This document shows positions 10,440 to 21,229 of a stretch of 64,000 bases of DNA, in pieces; within the stretch, counting starts at the first letter, position 1; the number at the start of each line of letters is the position of its first letter. The translations under genes and the position numbers were made by a program. The notes under the pieces were generated by a model. The model saw only the letters and a program-made list of their open reading frames with translations, ran no database searches and was not told the origin of the DNA. Source of the stretch: Dysidea avara (Eukaryota > Porifera > Demospongiae > Dictyoceratida > Dysideidae); assembly GCF_963678975.1 (NCBI RefSeq), contig NC_089285.1:8852694-8916693 (forward strand), written 5' to 3'.

Positions 10440-11452
10440 TGTCCGCCCACTCAATTAATTAAATTTCAAATATCCTGTGATTTCCAAGTTATTATCGAAT
10501 TTATTTTCGCTACCTAAATAAGCACTAAGAAAATGGGCTGTTCTGCACTGTTGTTGTAGCACATCACAAACGGCGAAGGTTCAAGAACGATTTTATAGTA
10601 GGATGAATGGCGCAACTTTATTCCATCACGCCAACCATTACGGGGCCCATATCCTAGTACTGACTTTCTTTTCATGGTGTGTATGTTTCTGCGTATTTAG
10701 AGTTTGATTGTGAATCAGCTAAAGGTGGAAGCGAAAGGAGAGCTCGGAAACTTGGACCGAAAAACACTGCACTCACAAGTTCGGATCACTACGACGATAC
10801 GCGTGCACATTCACATACCTTCGATCTTCTACAATAAAAATTTATAACCGATTCTGACAATTGCTTTGGCAACAAAGTTGATTGGAAAATTGAAGAAGTT
10901 TCAAGAATGCATTGCGCGGAATTACGTAGTATACTGCGTCACCAACACACGTTTCTATTAAATTCGTAACCTCGTGTTCAGTGATTAACGATGGTGTTTA
11001 CGACTTGAAAACGGTGGACCATTTATGGTCTGATATACTTGAGGAGCAACTCTTACCTTTGATCATGAGATAAAGCGTGGTTAATGCCGGCTCTTCTATT
11101 TGTTGTCTCTGTCACTTTAGTTTTGGAAGCTGGACAATGTCGGTGTACTACAACTTCACTGTTATTATTACAGGCGATACACCACTGAAACGTGTTAGTT
11201 GTGTCTCGCTGCAACTGGAAGTATATGTGCTAATTCTATCTAGGTCTTTAGCTAGCATTCATAAGAAAATTGTCTGACAATGCATCTCATGTCAGCGCAT
11301 CTGGAAATTCTTCTCAAGGTTTATGTGATGTTTGCCAATAAATCAGGTATGAGTTACAGTATGTATAAGTATGATTTTATACAGTAATAACATAATAAAT
11401 ATTCGTCTTTAAGGTTGTGTACAAAAATATAATTTATGTATTATACTGTTCA
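10440..11452. other. Left non-coding part of the TTAA transposon
   Basis: I see no gene here. The stretch lies between the left TIR and the KDZ-like insertion, downstream of the YqaJ stop codon, so on the minus strand it is the 3' flank of that gene. Frames such as 11077-11277 match nothing I recognise. Confidence 0.5.
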
Positions 11453-11459
11453 AGGTGAC

Positions 11460-12300
11460 CAGGTATGTTACAGGGCAAATTTTGGAAACTATTAGACTGC
11501 TCAGAAATTACCAAAAGTGGCAATTTCTGGCAACCAGAAGTTACCAATTTTAGCTACTTTTGAGCTGCTTAAAAGTAAAAATAAGCCAATTTTGGCAGGT
11601 TTTTAGTTGTCCATAATTGCCATTTTTGGCAATTTTGTGCAACTGCAAAGTTGCCAAAATTGGATAGTTGTCCATAATTGCCATTTTTGTGTAACTGCAA
11701 AGTTGCCAAAATTGGAAGCTTCCAAAGTTGGTAAATTCAATGATTTAAAGTTACCAAATCTGGCAACAAACACGCTGTCACTTTTATACAGGACAGTTAA
11801 CAAATTAATTGTGGGATTTAGTTTGCCAAAAGTGGCAAATTTTTGGATTGTTTCTGGGTGTGTTACAGATCAAATTTTACCAAAATGGCAATTTCTGGTA
11901 ACCAAAAAAGGCAATTTCTGGGTATGTTACAGATCAAATTTTACCAAAAATCGTAATTTCTGGTAACCAAAAATGGCAATTTCTGGGTATGTTACAGAAC
12001 AAATTTTACCAAAAGTGGCAACCAGAAGGATTTTGGCAGGTTTATAGCTAGTTGGAATATTTGGCAATTTTGTGTAACTTCAAAGTTGCAGAATTTGGAA
12101 GTTTCCAAAGTTGGTAGCTAAATTCAATGATTTAAAGCTACCAAATCTGGCAACAAACACTGTCACTTTTATACAGGACAATTAACCAATTAATTGTGGG
12201 ATTTAGTTTGCCAAAAGTTGCAAATTTTGAATTATTTCAGAATTGTCCAAAACCACAAGTTGTGATAAACAAAATTTACCACTTTTGGTGACATTCTACG
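11460..12300. repeat. Subterminal TTGCCA/TGGCAA cluster, left
   Basis: More than twenty copies of TTGCCA, TTACCA or TGGCAA are packed here, many as palindromes such as TTGCCAAAATTGG or GCCATTTTTGGCAATTT. Blocks are also tandemly duplicated: GGGTATGTTACAGATCAAAT recurs about every 65 bp at 11920-12010. Clusters like this inside transposon ends are commonly transposase-binding sites. The apparent ORFs at 11603-11966 are produced by the repeat. Confidence 0.85.
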
Positions 12301-12619
12301 TACGTAGTTGCCACTTTTAAGCTATGCAATAGTTTTCCAAAACAGAAGTTCTACTATACGTAGCTAACTTTTCAATCGCAGTTATCTGAGTCCAACCAAG
12401 GTCACCAATACTGAGATTATTCCATAATTCCCCAAAATTGGCATTGCCTTTGTTGCTTTAAGCAGAAGCTAATGGTCCTCAAAAACCACCTAATCTGGGA
12501 CTTGGTGTAATTCTTTATAATAACATATGCAATCTTGTAAATGAATTGATTTGAAAGCAAATTTGATTAAAGCACTTAAAAGCAGTTTCTACAGTACACA
12601 GCTATAAGAAATTTGAAGT

Positions 12620-13466
12620 TTAATGTTCTCCATATCGTGCCCGCTTCTTAATAACCCTTTTACATCTACGTTTGGCCAATGGTGTAAATTCTTTTAATCT
12701 TTCGTCATCTCGTTCATCCTCTTCATTAGTCTCTTCTTCATTATTTGATGATATAGGAGATATAGTGGCCTCTATTTGTTGTCTTATCTCCCACTCTTCC
12801 TCAGCTTCTTCCTCACCATGACTTTGCATCTCTACCGATTTCCTATTGGAGCTACTAACTGCATCTGAACTTGTAGCATTCTTCAACTCAGAAATGGAAG
12901 CTCCTTCAAACTTCCTGTAAATTTCTTTCAGCACTATTCTTAGGCATTCTGACCATTCACCTACAATACAACAGAACTATCAAACAATTATACAATAAAT
13001 AATACTGACCTTTGTATTGTGTTGGAACCTCTCTAGGATGATTAAAAGGCACTGTATTAGGCCACCACTCAGGCTGGTCTCCTTTCCAATCAATACCAAA
13101 ATCTTTTCCAATTCCTACAATGACTGAGCTAAGTGTCCTTCCATTCATTTCATCAATTGGTTGAGGCAAAGCAGGAAGAATCAGCTTTGGAGATGAAACA
13201 TCCTCTTGAGACTCCTCTTGAGGCTGATGTTTTAGAACTTCAAGAAATTGAAGTTTGTTATCTTTTACAATGGAAGCCATTCGTTTGTCTCCAGCAACGC
13301 AAAGACCTCCAGTCCAAGGTGTAGCATAAACAAACAAGCTTGGTATTCCATACGTCTCAAGGTCTCCAATCTTCTTAGTAATAACATCAATTCTCCTTTT
13401 AGAGTCCCTCGAAACCATCTTGTTTTTAGAAGCCATTCTTTTCCGCCAATAGTTGCCAAATGCCAT
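12620..13466 (-). CDS. NRF1-like DNA-binding domain protein
   Basis: Two exons (13466-13010 and 12960-12620) join in frame across a 49-bp GT/AG intron to give 265 aa. Residues 1-170 resemble the DNA-binding and dimerisation domain of NRF1/erect wing: a basic N-terminus (RKRMASKNKM, then RDSKRR), a hydrophobic middle, the signature PEWWPNTVPF (133-141) and, across the splice, an EWSECLRIVLKEIY helix like the WTQALRTIVKNCY of NRF1. The C-terminus is very acidic (EEEAEEEWE, NEEDERDDE) and ends in a basic, NLS-like KRRCKRVIKKRAR. It lies inside the KDZ-like transposon, divergent from the transposase, so it is probably an element-encoded accessory DNA-binding protein. Similarity is from memory of the fold's motifs. 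The frame is intact. Confidence 0.72.
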
Positions 13467-13736
13467 AGGTTGTGTGATAGTGTAAATTTATAGCTGAAAA
13501 CGGCTGATCCTTGCAAAACAGCAAGTTTAAACAGGTTAGACCAGTCTTTAAGCAAAATAAATTATGCTACAAAAGTCTTTATTGACTTTAAGGAATTATG
13601 CACCTTTTTACTATAATTACTTCAAAGCAGTTTTCCTCACATGACATACACTTTCAAGTTTTACAATCCAATCAACACTTCTGAGTAGCATTATACTTAA
13701 TCTCTATGAATCACAAATCTGCACATTTGAAGGGCC
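13467..13736. promoter_or_regulatory. Divergent promoter between NRF1-like and KDZ genes
   Basis: These 270 bp separate the two divergent start codons, so both promoters and any shared control must lie here. No TATA box or initiator stands out, and the TTGCCA motif of the subterminal clusters is nearly absent. The call rests on gene geometry, not on a recognised motif. Confidence 0.5.
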
Positions 13737-16700
13737 ATGAAGATAGGAAGGAGTTTCCAGGTCAAGAAAACTTCAGGAGTCAAAACTTCAGGAGTCAAAT
13801 CTTTACCAAATCCAAAGCTTCAGTCATCTACATTAGTTTATCAAGAAAAGGTATGTACTTACATAACTGGCAAGTACTATATTACGTAGTTTGATTCCCA
13901 TAGGTCTGTGCACTGCCTAAAGATATAGTTTACTACCAAGCTGTACTTCAATCAGAAAGGTTTATACCCCTGAGCAAGCAATGGTATGCCATAGCAGATT
14001 GCTTTGAAAATGGACAGCTCAAGTCAGAGTACTGTTTGATAAAGAAACTGAAGTTTCATTCCATGTCAAAGACCTCGTTTTTATTTACCTGCTCATGTCA
14101 AGAATCAAAAGTACAAAGCGATGGGTTGATGTGCACCTCTCCAATAATCACGGAAAACTACAGCGCATTTTGCTTAAAGGAGGAGTCACAATACTGCATT
14201 CATCGTTCGACCATTTGTAAGCTTCAGAGCCATCAGGGAGGTTCAGAACAAGCTAATGATGAAGAAGATAGTGGTGTTAAGGAAGCTCAGCAAATAGTGG
14301 TATTGAGCATAAGTCCACTGTGTGTTGCCGTTGTTTCAGGTACGCACACTTTATAGTTTATACTAACATTTGCTCATTGTTTACATACACATACTGTGTT
14401 CTGACCCACTAAAGCTTTACATCAAAGAAACAAAGTGTGCAATAACTAAGTTATGCCAGGGATATAACTACCAGTTATTGCACTGAGAAACATTAGAAGT
14501 GCATGTGTTGATGATAATTACTATTAAATAAGAAGTGCTCAGATGAGGATAGCATTTTTTAGTTATTACCTATTTGGGTTTTTTGACTGCAAACTAGCAA
14601 AGCATTTAAAATCACCTATACATATGTAGCTGATCTGCTTTGCTGGTTACTAAACACAATAATTGTAACTTGAAAAGCAAGACTAATCACTATTATTATT
14701 GATGAACAAAGGTGGTGGGTTAGAATCCAGTTATATCATATGCAAGCACTCATATGATATCAATGTTATTTACACTCAACCTCGGCTTTTGCCCTCTGTA
14801 TTGTGTAATAGCATTGATGTCACATCTCATGCTTGTGATATAAATATATAACTTTTTATATGATAGAAGATGAACAGAGTGCAGGCCTGATAATGAAACA
14901 CAAAAGAAACAGTTCAACCTACAAATGTATTGTATGTACCGACCCACAGTGCGATCATCTCAAGGTGAGCAGTGTAGTGGAAATTCAAATAATATTATAC
15001 CGTAGAAGTGGAAGGCGTCATTTTAATTTGTCGATCTCTAGAAAGCAGTGCTTTGGTATAAAGACCTTGTTGAATTGATGCGGCTTGGCATTATTTTAAT
15101 GTGGCAATTTGGTCGGAAATTGCCAAACTGCCAAATTAAAGTCACTGCCAAATTTTCTGAGTAAACGGTATTGCATCAATTGGAGGATATTGCAAATCAC
15201 ACACAGTGTACTATATGGTTGTAAATTGTTTTGATAAAATTTTATTACCTTGCAGATGTTCGAAGAATGGAGAGAAAGATCTGAGTTCACACCTGATGAG
15301 GACACTGATGATGGCAAGGTAGATGAAGTACCCACTGCAGTGTCATGGAAGAAAATATCTTATCCACTCTCAAAAGTGCTACAGAGTCGTGTAGCTGAGC
15401 ATGAAGGAGGAAATTGGATGTTCCTAATGCATTTGATTCCACCCTTCATTTCAGGTACAATTAATTGTCTACAGAGCATAGCAATCAGCATATGTGTATC
15501 AGTAACTTACATTGAATGCTATTTTAGATGAACATTGTAAACATGGAAATTCATGGAATCAAAATGATCCTATTGCAAATAATTGGATTGCTGGTACAGG
15601 TGTTGTGATTTATAAGCAAAACCTTGCTATGCATGACAAGACAAGGAAAGTGTACTACAGGCCAACTGTCGGGGATTGTTCATGTCGATACAACTTTGAT
15701 GGGCAAGATTGCTTACTTTTTAATTTAGATAACAAGAGGTTATTTTACTATGGAATGCTGTTTAATTATTTGCACCTCATGATTGAAGGAAGAAACCCAC
15801 TGATAGCTTACCAAAGGTACGTTGCATCTGTGTTCCTTCTATGACTGCACTTTGAGAAATATTATACTTTTGTAAACTATATACTTTTACTATTTACCTA
15901 CGTACCTTTAATTTATTACGTAGATGTCTTCAAAGAACATATACATGCTTTGGAGAGGATGCCACACCTTCAATACATTTTTTGAGAAAAGCATGGTATG
16001 CTTTTAGTAGGCTTTTAGATATACCAATTGATGAGTCCTTTGCGTGTGAAAACTGTGGACCCTGTCCTGACATAATAGTATGCGATGGAACAATGATTGG
16101 CATGCTGAAAGATCTTATGCTACCTATAAAAAATTGTTATTTGGATGAAAGTAAATTAGCACCTATTAAAGGAAGTTCACATGTTGATAGAGTTTTGATC
16201 AAGACCAAAAAAGCTCGAGATTTACTACTGCAATATTCTTGTTTCAAAAGAGATAGAAAGCCAATTGTTTGTCCTCAAAAGCTTACTGACGTAGAATTTA
16301 AGTAGCTCACTGAAATACTACATTCTGATGGTTTTATAGCACTCGAAAAACTGTTACTCAAAATTGAAGATGAACGCCAAGAAAAGTTAGCACCTTTGCT
16401 ATACAGAAGGTTTTTTTCTGAAATTGCAAGAAATGCACCAGCATGTGGAATGGTACAAATCGCAGGATGTATAGAGGCATGTGATACGCTGAAGAAAGTT
16501 GCTAATAGATCAATAGATGTATTTATGCCACAAAACAGCTACTATTGGAATTTGCTGTCAAAAAAGGCTCCTGTTATTTCATCTTTCTTGTCGCTCTGCC
16601 ATCAACATATTTCTTCTGAAATTCCTCAAGAGGTTTTTGATTTGCTGGGTCATATATCTGTGACTATACAAGCTCCATTTAAAGTCTCAAAAGCTGACAA

Positions 16701-17142
16701 GTTCCATTATCCTGAGCCAAGCAGGACAAATAGTTTAAGCTATTTTCCAAGTTTACCACAGTTACATGGAAACGCTGTATACCAGATTGACAAATCCAGA
16801 ATAGCAGCTGGCAGTGATGTTTGTAATAAAACAAGTTCTAAGCATCCAACGCTTACTCCTGGAATTTTTACCATATACTGTCCCCACGCAATATGCAGAG
16901 AGCCAGTCTTTTTTCAAAACACTTCTTTTTATGTTGACAGGTTTCATTGGAGAGGGCACGTAGGATGTCTATCTGGCTACTGTCTGGATCAATACAATAC
17001 ATTGGATACAAAGAGCTTGAATTCACAAGTGAATGAGCAAGCAAATGCTGGTATGCAGCGAATCAAGAGGCAACTTGCATATATGAAGCATTCCAACTTT
17101 GTTTTCCATCTAAAGCTGTTTCTTTCAATAAAAAAACAGTGA
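13737..17142 (+). pseudogene. KDZ-like transposase, one in-frame stop
   Basis: Six exons (13737-13850, 13904-14339, 14867-14964, 15256-15454, 15528-15816, 15924-17142) join in frame through GT/AG introns to 784 codons. Start ATG 13737 (GCCATGA) is chosen because only this frame splices into exon 2. The first half is cysteine-rich (FTCSCQESK, CIVCTDPQCDHL, VYYRPTVGDCSC), like the CxC clusters associated with KDZ transposases. The second half has a likely acid triad: VCDGT (D433), YVDRFHWRGH (D717) and NSQVNEQANAG (E750), preceded by GIFTIYCPHAIC. A TAG at 16303-16305 (codon 506) interrupts it; everything after stays in frame. It would cut and paste the host transposon. Family assignment is moderately sure. 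Confidence 0.78.
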
Positions 17143-17760
17143 CAGTAAGCGGAAACTTTCCTTGGAAAAAAGTTGCTGATGTTTCTTTTACAAATTGCTT
17201 GGACACCATCTTACACAATCATATACTAGTAGAGTAACAAGTCGCTAACTATTTATCACTTTGCTAATTAACTTTGATTACGTATGTAGAAGTTCAATAC
17301 TAAATTCAACACTATGACACCTCATAATCACTTGAAATATGTTACACAGGGTTATTTTGAAAATGACGATATACAGTATATATTACTGTACATATTTGCG
17401 TGCGCAGCAGTTTAATATAATTATTGATGCACACCATCTTATACGTATAATAGTAGTAGCTATACTGTAGCTATTTATAAATTTTTAGATTTTAACTTTG
17501 CTCTCTAAGATGACAGATCTTTAATAGTAGCCACCCTAGAGTGGCTCCACAATTGGTTTTAAAACTATAAAATTGTTTTTAGAATTGAGTAGCAGAAAGA
17601 GTTCATATTATGAACTCTTGGTAGCAGTCAAGTTTGATTATTCACTAATTCAGTAAGTACGTAATTAGTTGCTGAATTAGTGATTAAGGTATAAAACGCC
17701 TCAGCATTTAACAAAGAAAACACAGTACAGTGAACTTGCAAAATGCGTGCAATTATATGG
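17143..17760. other. 3' flank of the KDZ-like gene
   Basis: AT-rich, with no gene seen. It contains the inverted phrase AGAGTTCATATTATGAACTC at about 17599 and a palindromic pair around TTAGTGATTAAGG at 17670. It lies between the transposase stop and the right TTGCCA cluster. Confidence 0.5.
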
Positions 17761-18188
17761 CCAGCTTAAAATTGCCAAAAGTGGCACAAATTTTGACTAT
17801 CTCAAAGCTTGCCAAAAATGGCAATTTTGAAACAACAAATAACTACCAGTTTTGGAAACCGAATTCCACAATCGATTAGTTTATCGTCAGTTATAAAAGC
17901 ACGATTACAAGTATTGCCAGATTTGGTAGCTTTGGAGTGCCATTCATTGTGGCTGCTCAAAGCTAAACAGAAGTTGCCAATTTTGGAAACTGTGATGACT
18001 TAACCTGAGTTTCCATTTTTAGCAACTTTTGAACTGTTCGGAAAATTGCCAAATTTGGCAATTTTCTAGTGACCCTTCGAGCAGTTCAAAAGTAGCCAAA
18101 ATTGGTAACTTCTGGTTGCCAGAAATTGCCACTTTTGGCAATTTCTTGGCAGGCCGAATGTTGCCACTTTCGGCTTGTTACATACCTC
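17760..18188. repeat. Subterminal TTGCCA/TGGCAA cluster, right
   Basis: The same motif class as at 11460-12300, in mirrored arrangement, including TTGCCAAAAATGGCAATTTT at about 17808 and TTGCCAAATTTGGCAATTTT at about 18046. The outermost ~110 bp pair with the left end of the element. The frame of the interrupted YqaJ gene runs into this cluster, which adds about 40 foreign codons. Confidence 0.85.
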
Positions 18189-20330
18189 AGGTGACTCAAG
18201 GCGCCGAATTGGTTGGCAACTACTAAACACTGGATCAGCTATCTCTGGAAGTAGATATTCTCTGTAGAAGGATCTTAGCTTGGGATACACCGTTGTCCAG
18301 AGTTTTTCATCGCGTTCAATTCGCTGTAAAGATGTTCCTTGTGGTGTCCAGATAAGAAAGTCACACCAGGGTAACTGTGTAATTTCTAATTGGCCTTGCA
18401 CTTGGTAATAGTAGTTGTGTGTTTTCTTTAGCATGACTTGACCATCTGTTAAAGAACTACAAAACTGGTTAACTTCCTGGCATGCGACTTCAGGCGTCAT
18501 TGTTCTCCCAGAATATGGACATTTTATTTCTAATAGACCGAATCGTCTTCCTTCAGCCTGGGTAGGATCTTCAACAACACCATCAGGAGAAGCAGCCAAC
18601 CACGGATGCGTTGTACTTATATGGATACCAGTTCTACTGACTTGGTATGATGGACCAAACTGCTTGGTTATGTGAGTCACATACCACTGCCTTGCGGTGT
18701 CTTCATGTGATCGTCCCCATTCTAGTGCTGGAATTGTACCTGGAGGTGGTTTGTACAAGATGGTTTCTACTAGTTTTTCAAAGTTTTTACGACGTTTTAT
18801 TACAGTGCCAAATGCAGATGCAGTCAGGCGTGGTCTTCTGAGGTGCTGCCATAGACTGTTGAGGGATGGATCTTGGTCCACAGTTTCTCTCGTGAGTTCA
18901 GTAGCCTGTTCCACTGTGACTTCTAAAGATGTTAGGTATTCGTTGCAGATAAGCCGCAGCTCGTCTTGACTGGAGTTGGTTGGAGTGATTGCTTCTGGCC
19001 CATAATCTTTATCAGTAATAGCTGGTGTGAGATGGTATCGCTTTTCAATTCGGGCTTTCTTGTATGCATCTGAAGACTTTCTCTGGGTGTCACGCTCATG
19101 TTTACGTTTACGACGGTTTGAAAATGTCTCAGTGATAGTTGAGCAGGATCCAAACAGGCGCTTCCAAGTGGTCTCAATCCATCCTGGACCTAAAATCATG
19201 GACAATCCTGCTGTCATGCAACGATGTTGGAATGATCCTGACTGAATCCTGTTAACTTGCTTTCCACCATCCATCTTTGCTCTGATCGACATGTATCATT
19301 CACTCAAGTTGGTTGTGCTGTTGCTGATGAGCTGAGCTGCTTTGTTTACCAGACGGTCACCAGCTCGATCTATCTCAAAGAGAAGGTTAGGTGGCAAGTC
19401 ATGCAGATTAACACTGACTGGTGTTTCTTTTGCAGCTTCTGAACACCAAGATGGATCACAATCTTTGTGGTATCCTAAATAGTGCTTTGGACCTGCTCGA
19501 AGATCATTTCGTAGCTTTGTGATGTTGTTGGTTTTAGAGTGGTTCCGAATAGCACACCTTGCACCATGTGTGATTTTCATAATGACAGATTTGGTTAGAC
19601 GACCTCGTCCACGGAAAGATGGAAAGTCCTTTGCTAACTGCTCTAGTCGGCCCCGAAAACACTTAACAGCGTGATTTGCACACTCCACCTTCTCAACATC
19701 TCTGCCATATGACTTAACTGTTGTTTGTATGGTGTGAAGAACAGAACTGTCTCCATCTCCAATTACTTCTGTATATCGAAGACCGTGCATACTCTCAGAT
19801 TGTCTAAATCCTGTGGCAATAATATCTGATTCCATAGATGTAGATGATCCCCACCAGTTTTTAAAGCATTTGTGATCAGGTGGTTTGGTATGTTTCTTGT
19901 GTGCTATAGAGCATACTGCACAATACTTGTTTTTTACACCTATGTACAGAAGCTTTTTGGTAGCAGCACCAAATATGACTCCTACTCCAGAATTCGCATT
20001 GTAGGAATGCCCGTGGGACCTTTTGGACCATCCTCCATCAACTATTACAGTAATAGCTGGTATGTCATGATGGTATTGATTGTTTTGTATTGCTAATTCT
20101 CTCTCTTCTCTTCCAGCTTCCAACATGAGTTCATTCAAGTAGTCCTCAAAAGCTGATCCCAAGAGCCTCTCGATGTCGATGAATGTTGGCTTGGATATTG
20201 AAGGAACTCCAATGGTACACATAACCTCCTCAAGGTTACTATGACCACCACCTACTGACATCTGTCCCATCACAGCAGCTGCATTAGCTTCGTAAGTAGA
20301 CCTGATAGTCCCTTCTGGTGTTTGTAACTA
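18189..20330 (-). pseudogene. Mutator-like transposase fused to YqaJ nuclease
   Basis: A single frame runs from about 20330 (TPEGTIRSTYEANAAAVMG) to the KDZ insertion at 18189, broken once by TGA at 19298-19296. The first half looks like the Mutator-like transposase domain: VIVDGGWSKRSHGHSYN and VIGDGDSSVLHTI give two aspartates, followed by VECANHAVK (C-x2-H). After the stop come AKMDGGKQVNRIQSGSF and a YqaJ/lambda-exonuclease-like domain: RLTASAFG, EWGRSHEDTA, WLAASPDGVV, LLEIKCPYS, YYYQVQGQL, with the expected E, D, E-x-K and Q residues. The original stop codon lies immediately beyond the insertion, at 11452-11450. A start could be the ATG at 20584 (basic exon 20584-20470), but its splice does not fit, so the N-terminus is uncertain. 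Confidence 0.82.
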
Positions 20331-20469
20331 ACTTGTTACTACAAGAATGAATATTTTGAAATATATTTAAAGTGTATGTAAGAAATTGAATTATAATTAT
20401 TTTTAAATACATTCCTTATTTAAAAGAAATTCTAGCGTGGCTGTATGATACACAACGGAAGAGTCTCAC

Positions 20470-20584
20470 CTGGAGCTTCGCTTGTGCAACACTTCGTTTT
20501 GCTCCACCTCGCATTTATAGCGTTCCTGCTAGCTGTAATAACTCGTCGCTTTGTTCGCTTTTGCCTTCGAGACGTACTACCCAT
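20470..20584 (-). other. Possible N-terminal exon of the Mutator-like gene
   Basis: ATG at 20584 opens a short, very basic reading frame (MGSTSRRQKRTKRRVITASR) ending at a good GTGAGA donor near 20470. Its phase does not join the downstream frame with the acceptors I can see, so this may be a decayed exon or coincidence. The usual cysteine-rich N-terminal part of such transposases is not visible. Confidence 0.3.
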
Positions 20585-21229
20585 TATAGAAGTATTATTT
20601 AAATAAGTCGCCGTAACTAACTGTGTTTCTTAGCGCACAAGACAACCGCTTTTTCGTTCACTTACCTTTCAAACCGAGTTATTGAGTTACGCGCGAAGAA
20701 TCGTTTCCATTCATTATTATATTGGAGGGCGTGCGCTTTACCTGAGGCACTTTAGCCGCTTGACCGCCACCTTAAAGGGCTCATTAAGGCAAATCTCAGT
20801 ACCAAGTTTGGTAGGAATCCGATAAACGTTCACGGAGTTATGACCGATTATTTGCGTAAAATAAGGTCGAAGGTCTGTCACGCCCACAGGGTGAACCGCT
20901 TGAAGGAATGAGCTGAAAATTGCTATGTAGATGGAGTAACTATCGTAGGAGTGCCTTTTTGTGGTTTGAAAGGAATCCAGTTAAAGGCCATCGAGATACA
21001 CAAAACCCAATCTGTGTCACAATTACGCGATCGATTTTTATGAATAAAAACTATTAGTTTTTACGCCTACTAGGCAAACCGCTTAGAGCAGTGAGCTGAA
21101 AATCGGTGTGTAGCTGGAATAATCATCATAGAAAGTATTTGCAGTAGTAAAGAAGAATCGGATTACAAACCACTGAGTTATGATTCCAAAGCCAACTACG
21201 TGTAACATATGCGAGATCGAGATACTCTA

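Larger units (their letters stand above)
11460..18188. mobile_element. KDZ-like transposon nested in the TTAA element
   Basis: The ends AGGTATGTTACA (11461) and TGTTACATACCT (ending 18187) are inverted. Further in, a ~65-bp block around GTGGCAATTTCTGGCAACCA (left ~11515-11580, right ~18075-18145) is inverted with only about five differences. The flanks carry the direct repeat AGGTGAC (11453-11459, 18189-18195), 7 bp or 8 bp with a mismatch, in line with the 8-bp duplications reported for KDZ elements. Inside are a spliced transposase gene (plus strand) and a divergent NRF1-like gene (minus strand). The insertion hit the last codons of the YqaJ gene. Confidence 0.85.
10427..20771. mobile_element. 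TTAA-flanked transposon (Mutator-like/YqaJ)
   Basis: The ends are GGTGGCGGTCAAG (10427-10439) and its exact complement (20759-20771), each bordered by TTAA (10423-10426, 20772-20775). The flanks rejoin in the uninterrupted foldback copy at about 6625-6665, which confirms insertion. TTAA duplication is known for piggyBac and Kolobok superfamilies. The encoded protein is not piggyBac-like, so a Kolobok-related or unclassified Mutator-like/YqaJ family is the inference. About 6.7 kb of the 10.3 kb is a later KDZ-like insertion, leaving a ~3.6-kb original element. Confidence 0.87.

Noticed and set aside
10179..10517. Overlapping frames on both strands around 10200-10500
   Set aside because: They lie in the foldback core, which has no coding conservation between the two copies and changes frame.
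11603..11966. 119-codon frame on the plus strand
   Set aside because: It is produced by the TTGCCA/TGGCAA repeats at the left end of the KDZ-like element.
13706..13894. ATG at 13706 as the start of the KDZ-like gene
   Set aside because: Its frame does not splice into the open frame of exon 2; ATG 13737 does, in phase.
18066..18190. Native C-terminus of the YqaJ protein
   Set aside because: These codons lie beyond the AGGTGAC duplication and are translated TTGCCA repeat from the inserted KDZ-like element.
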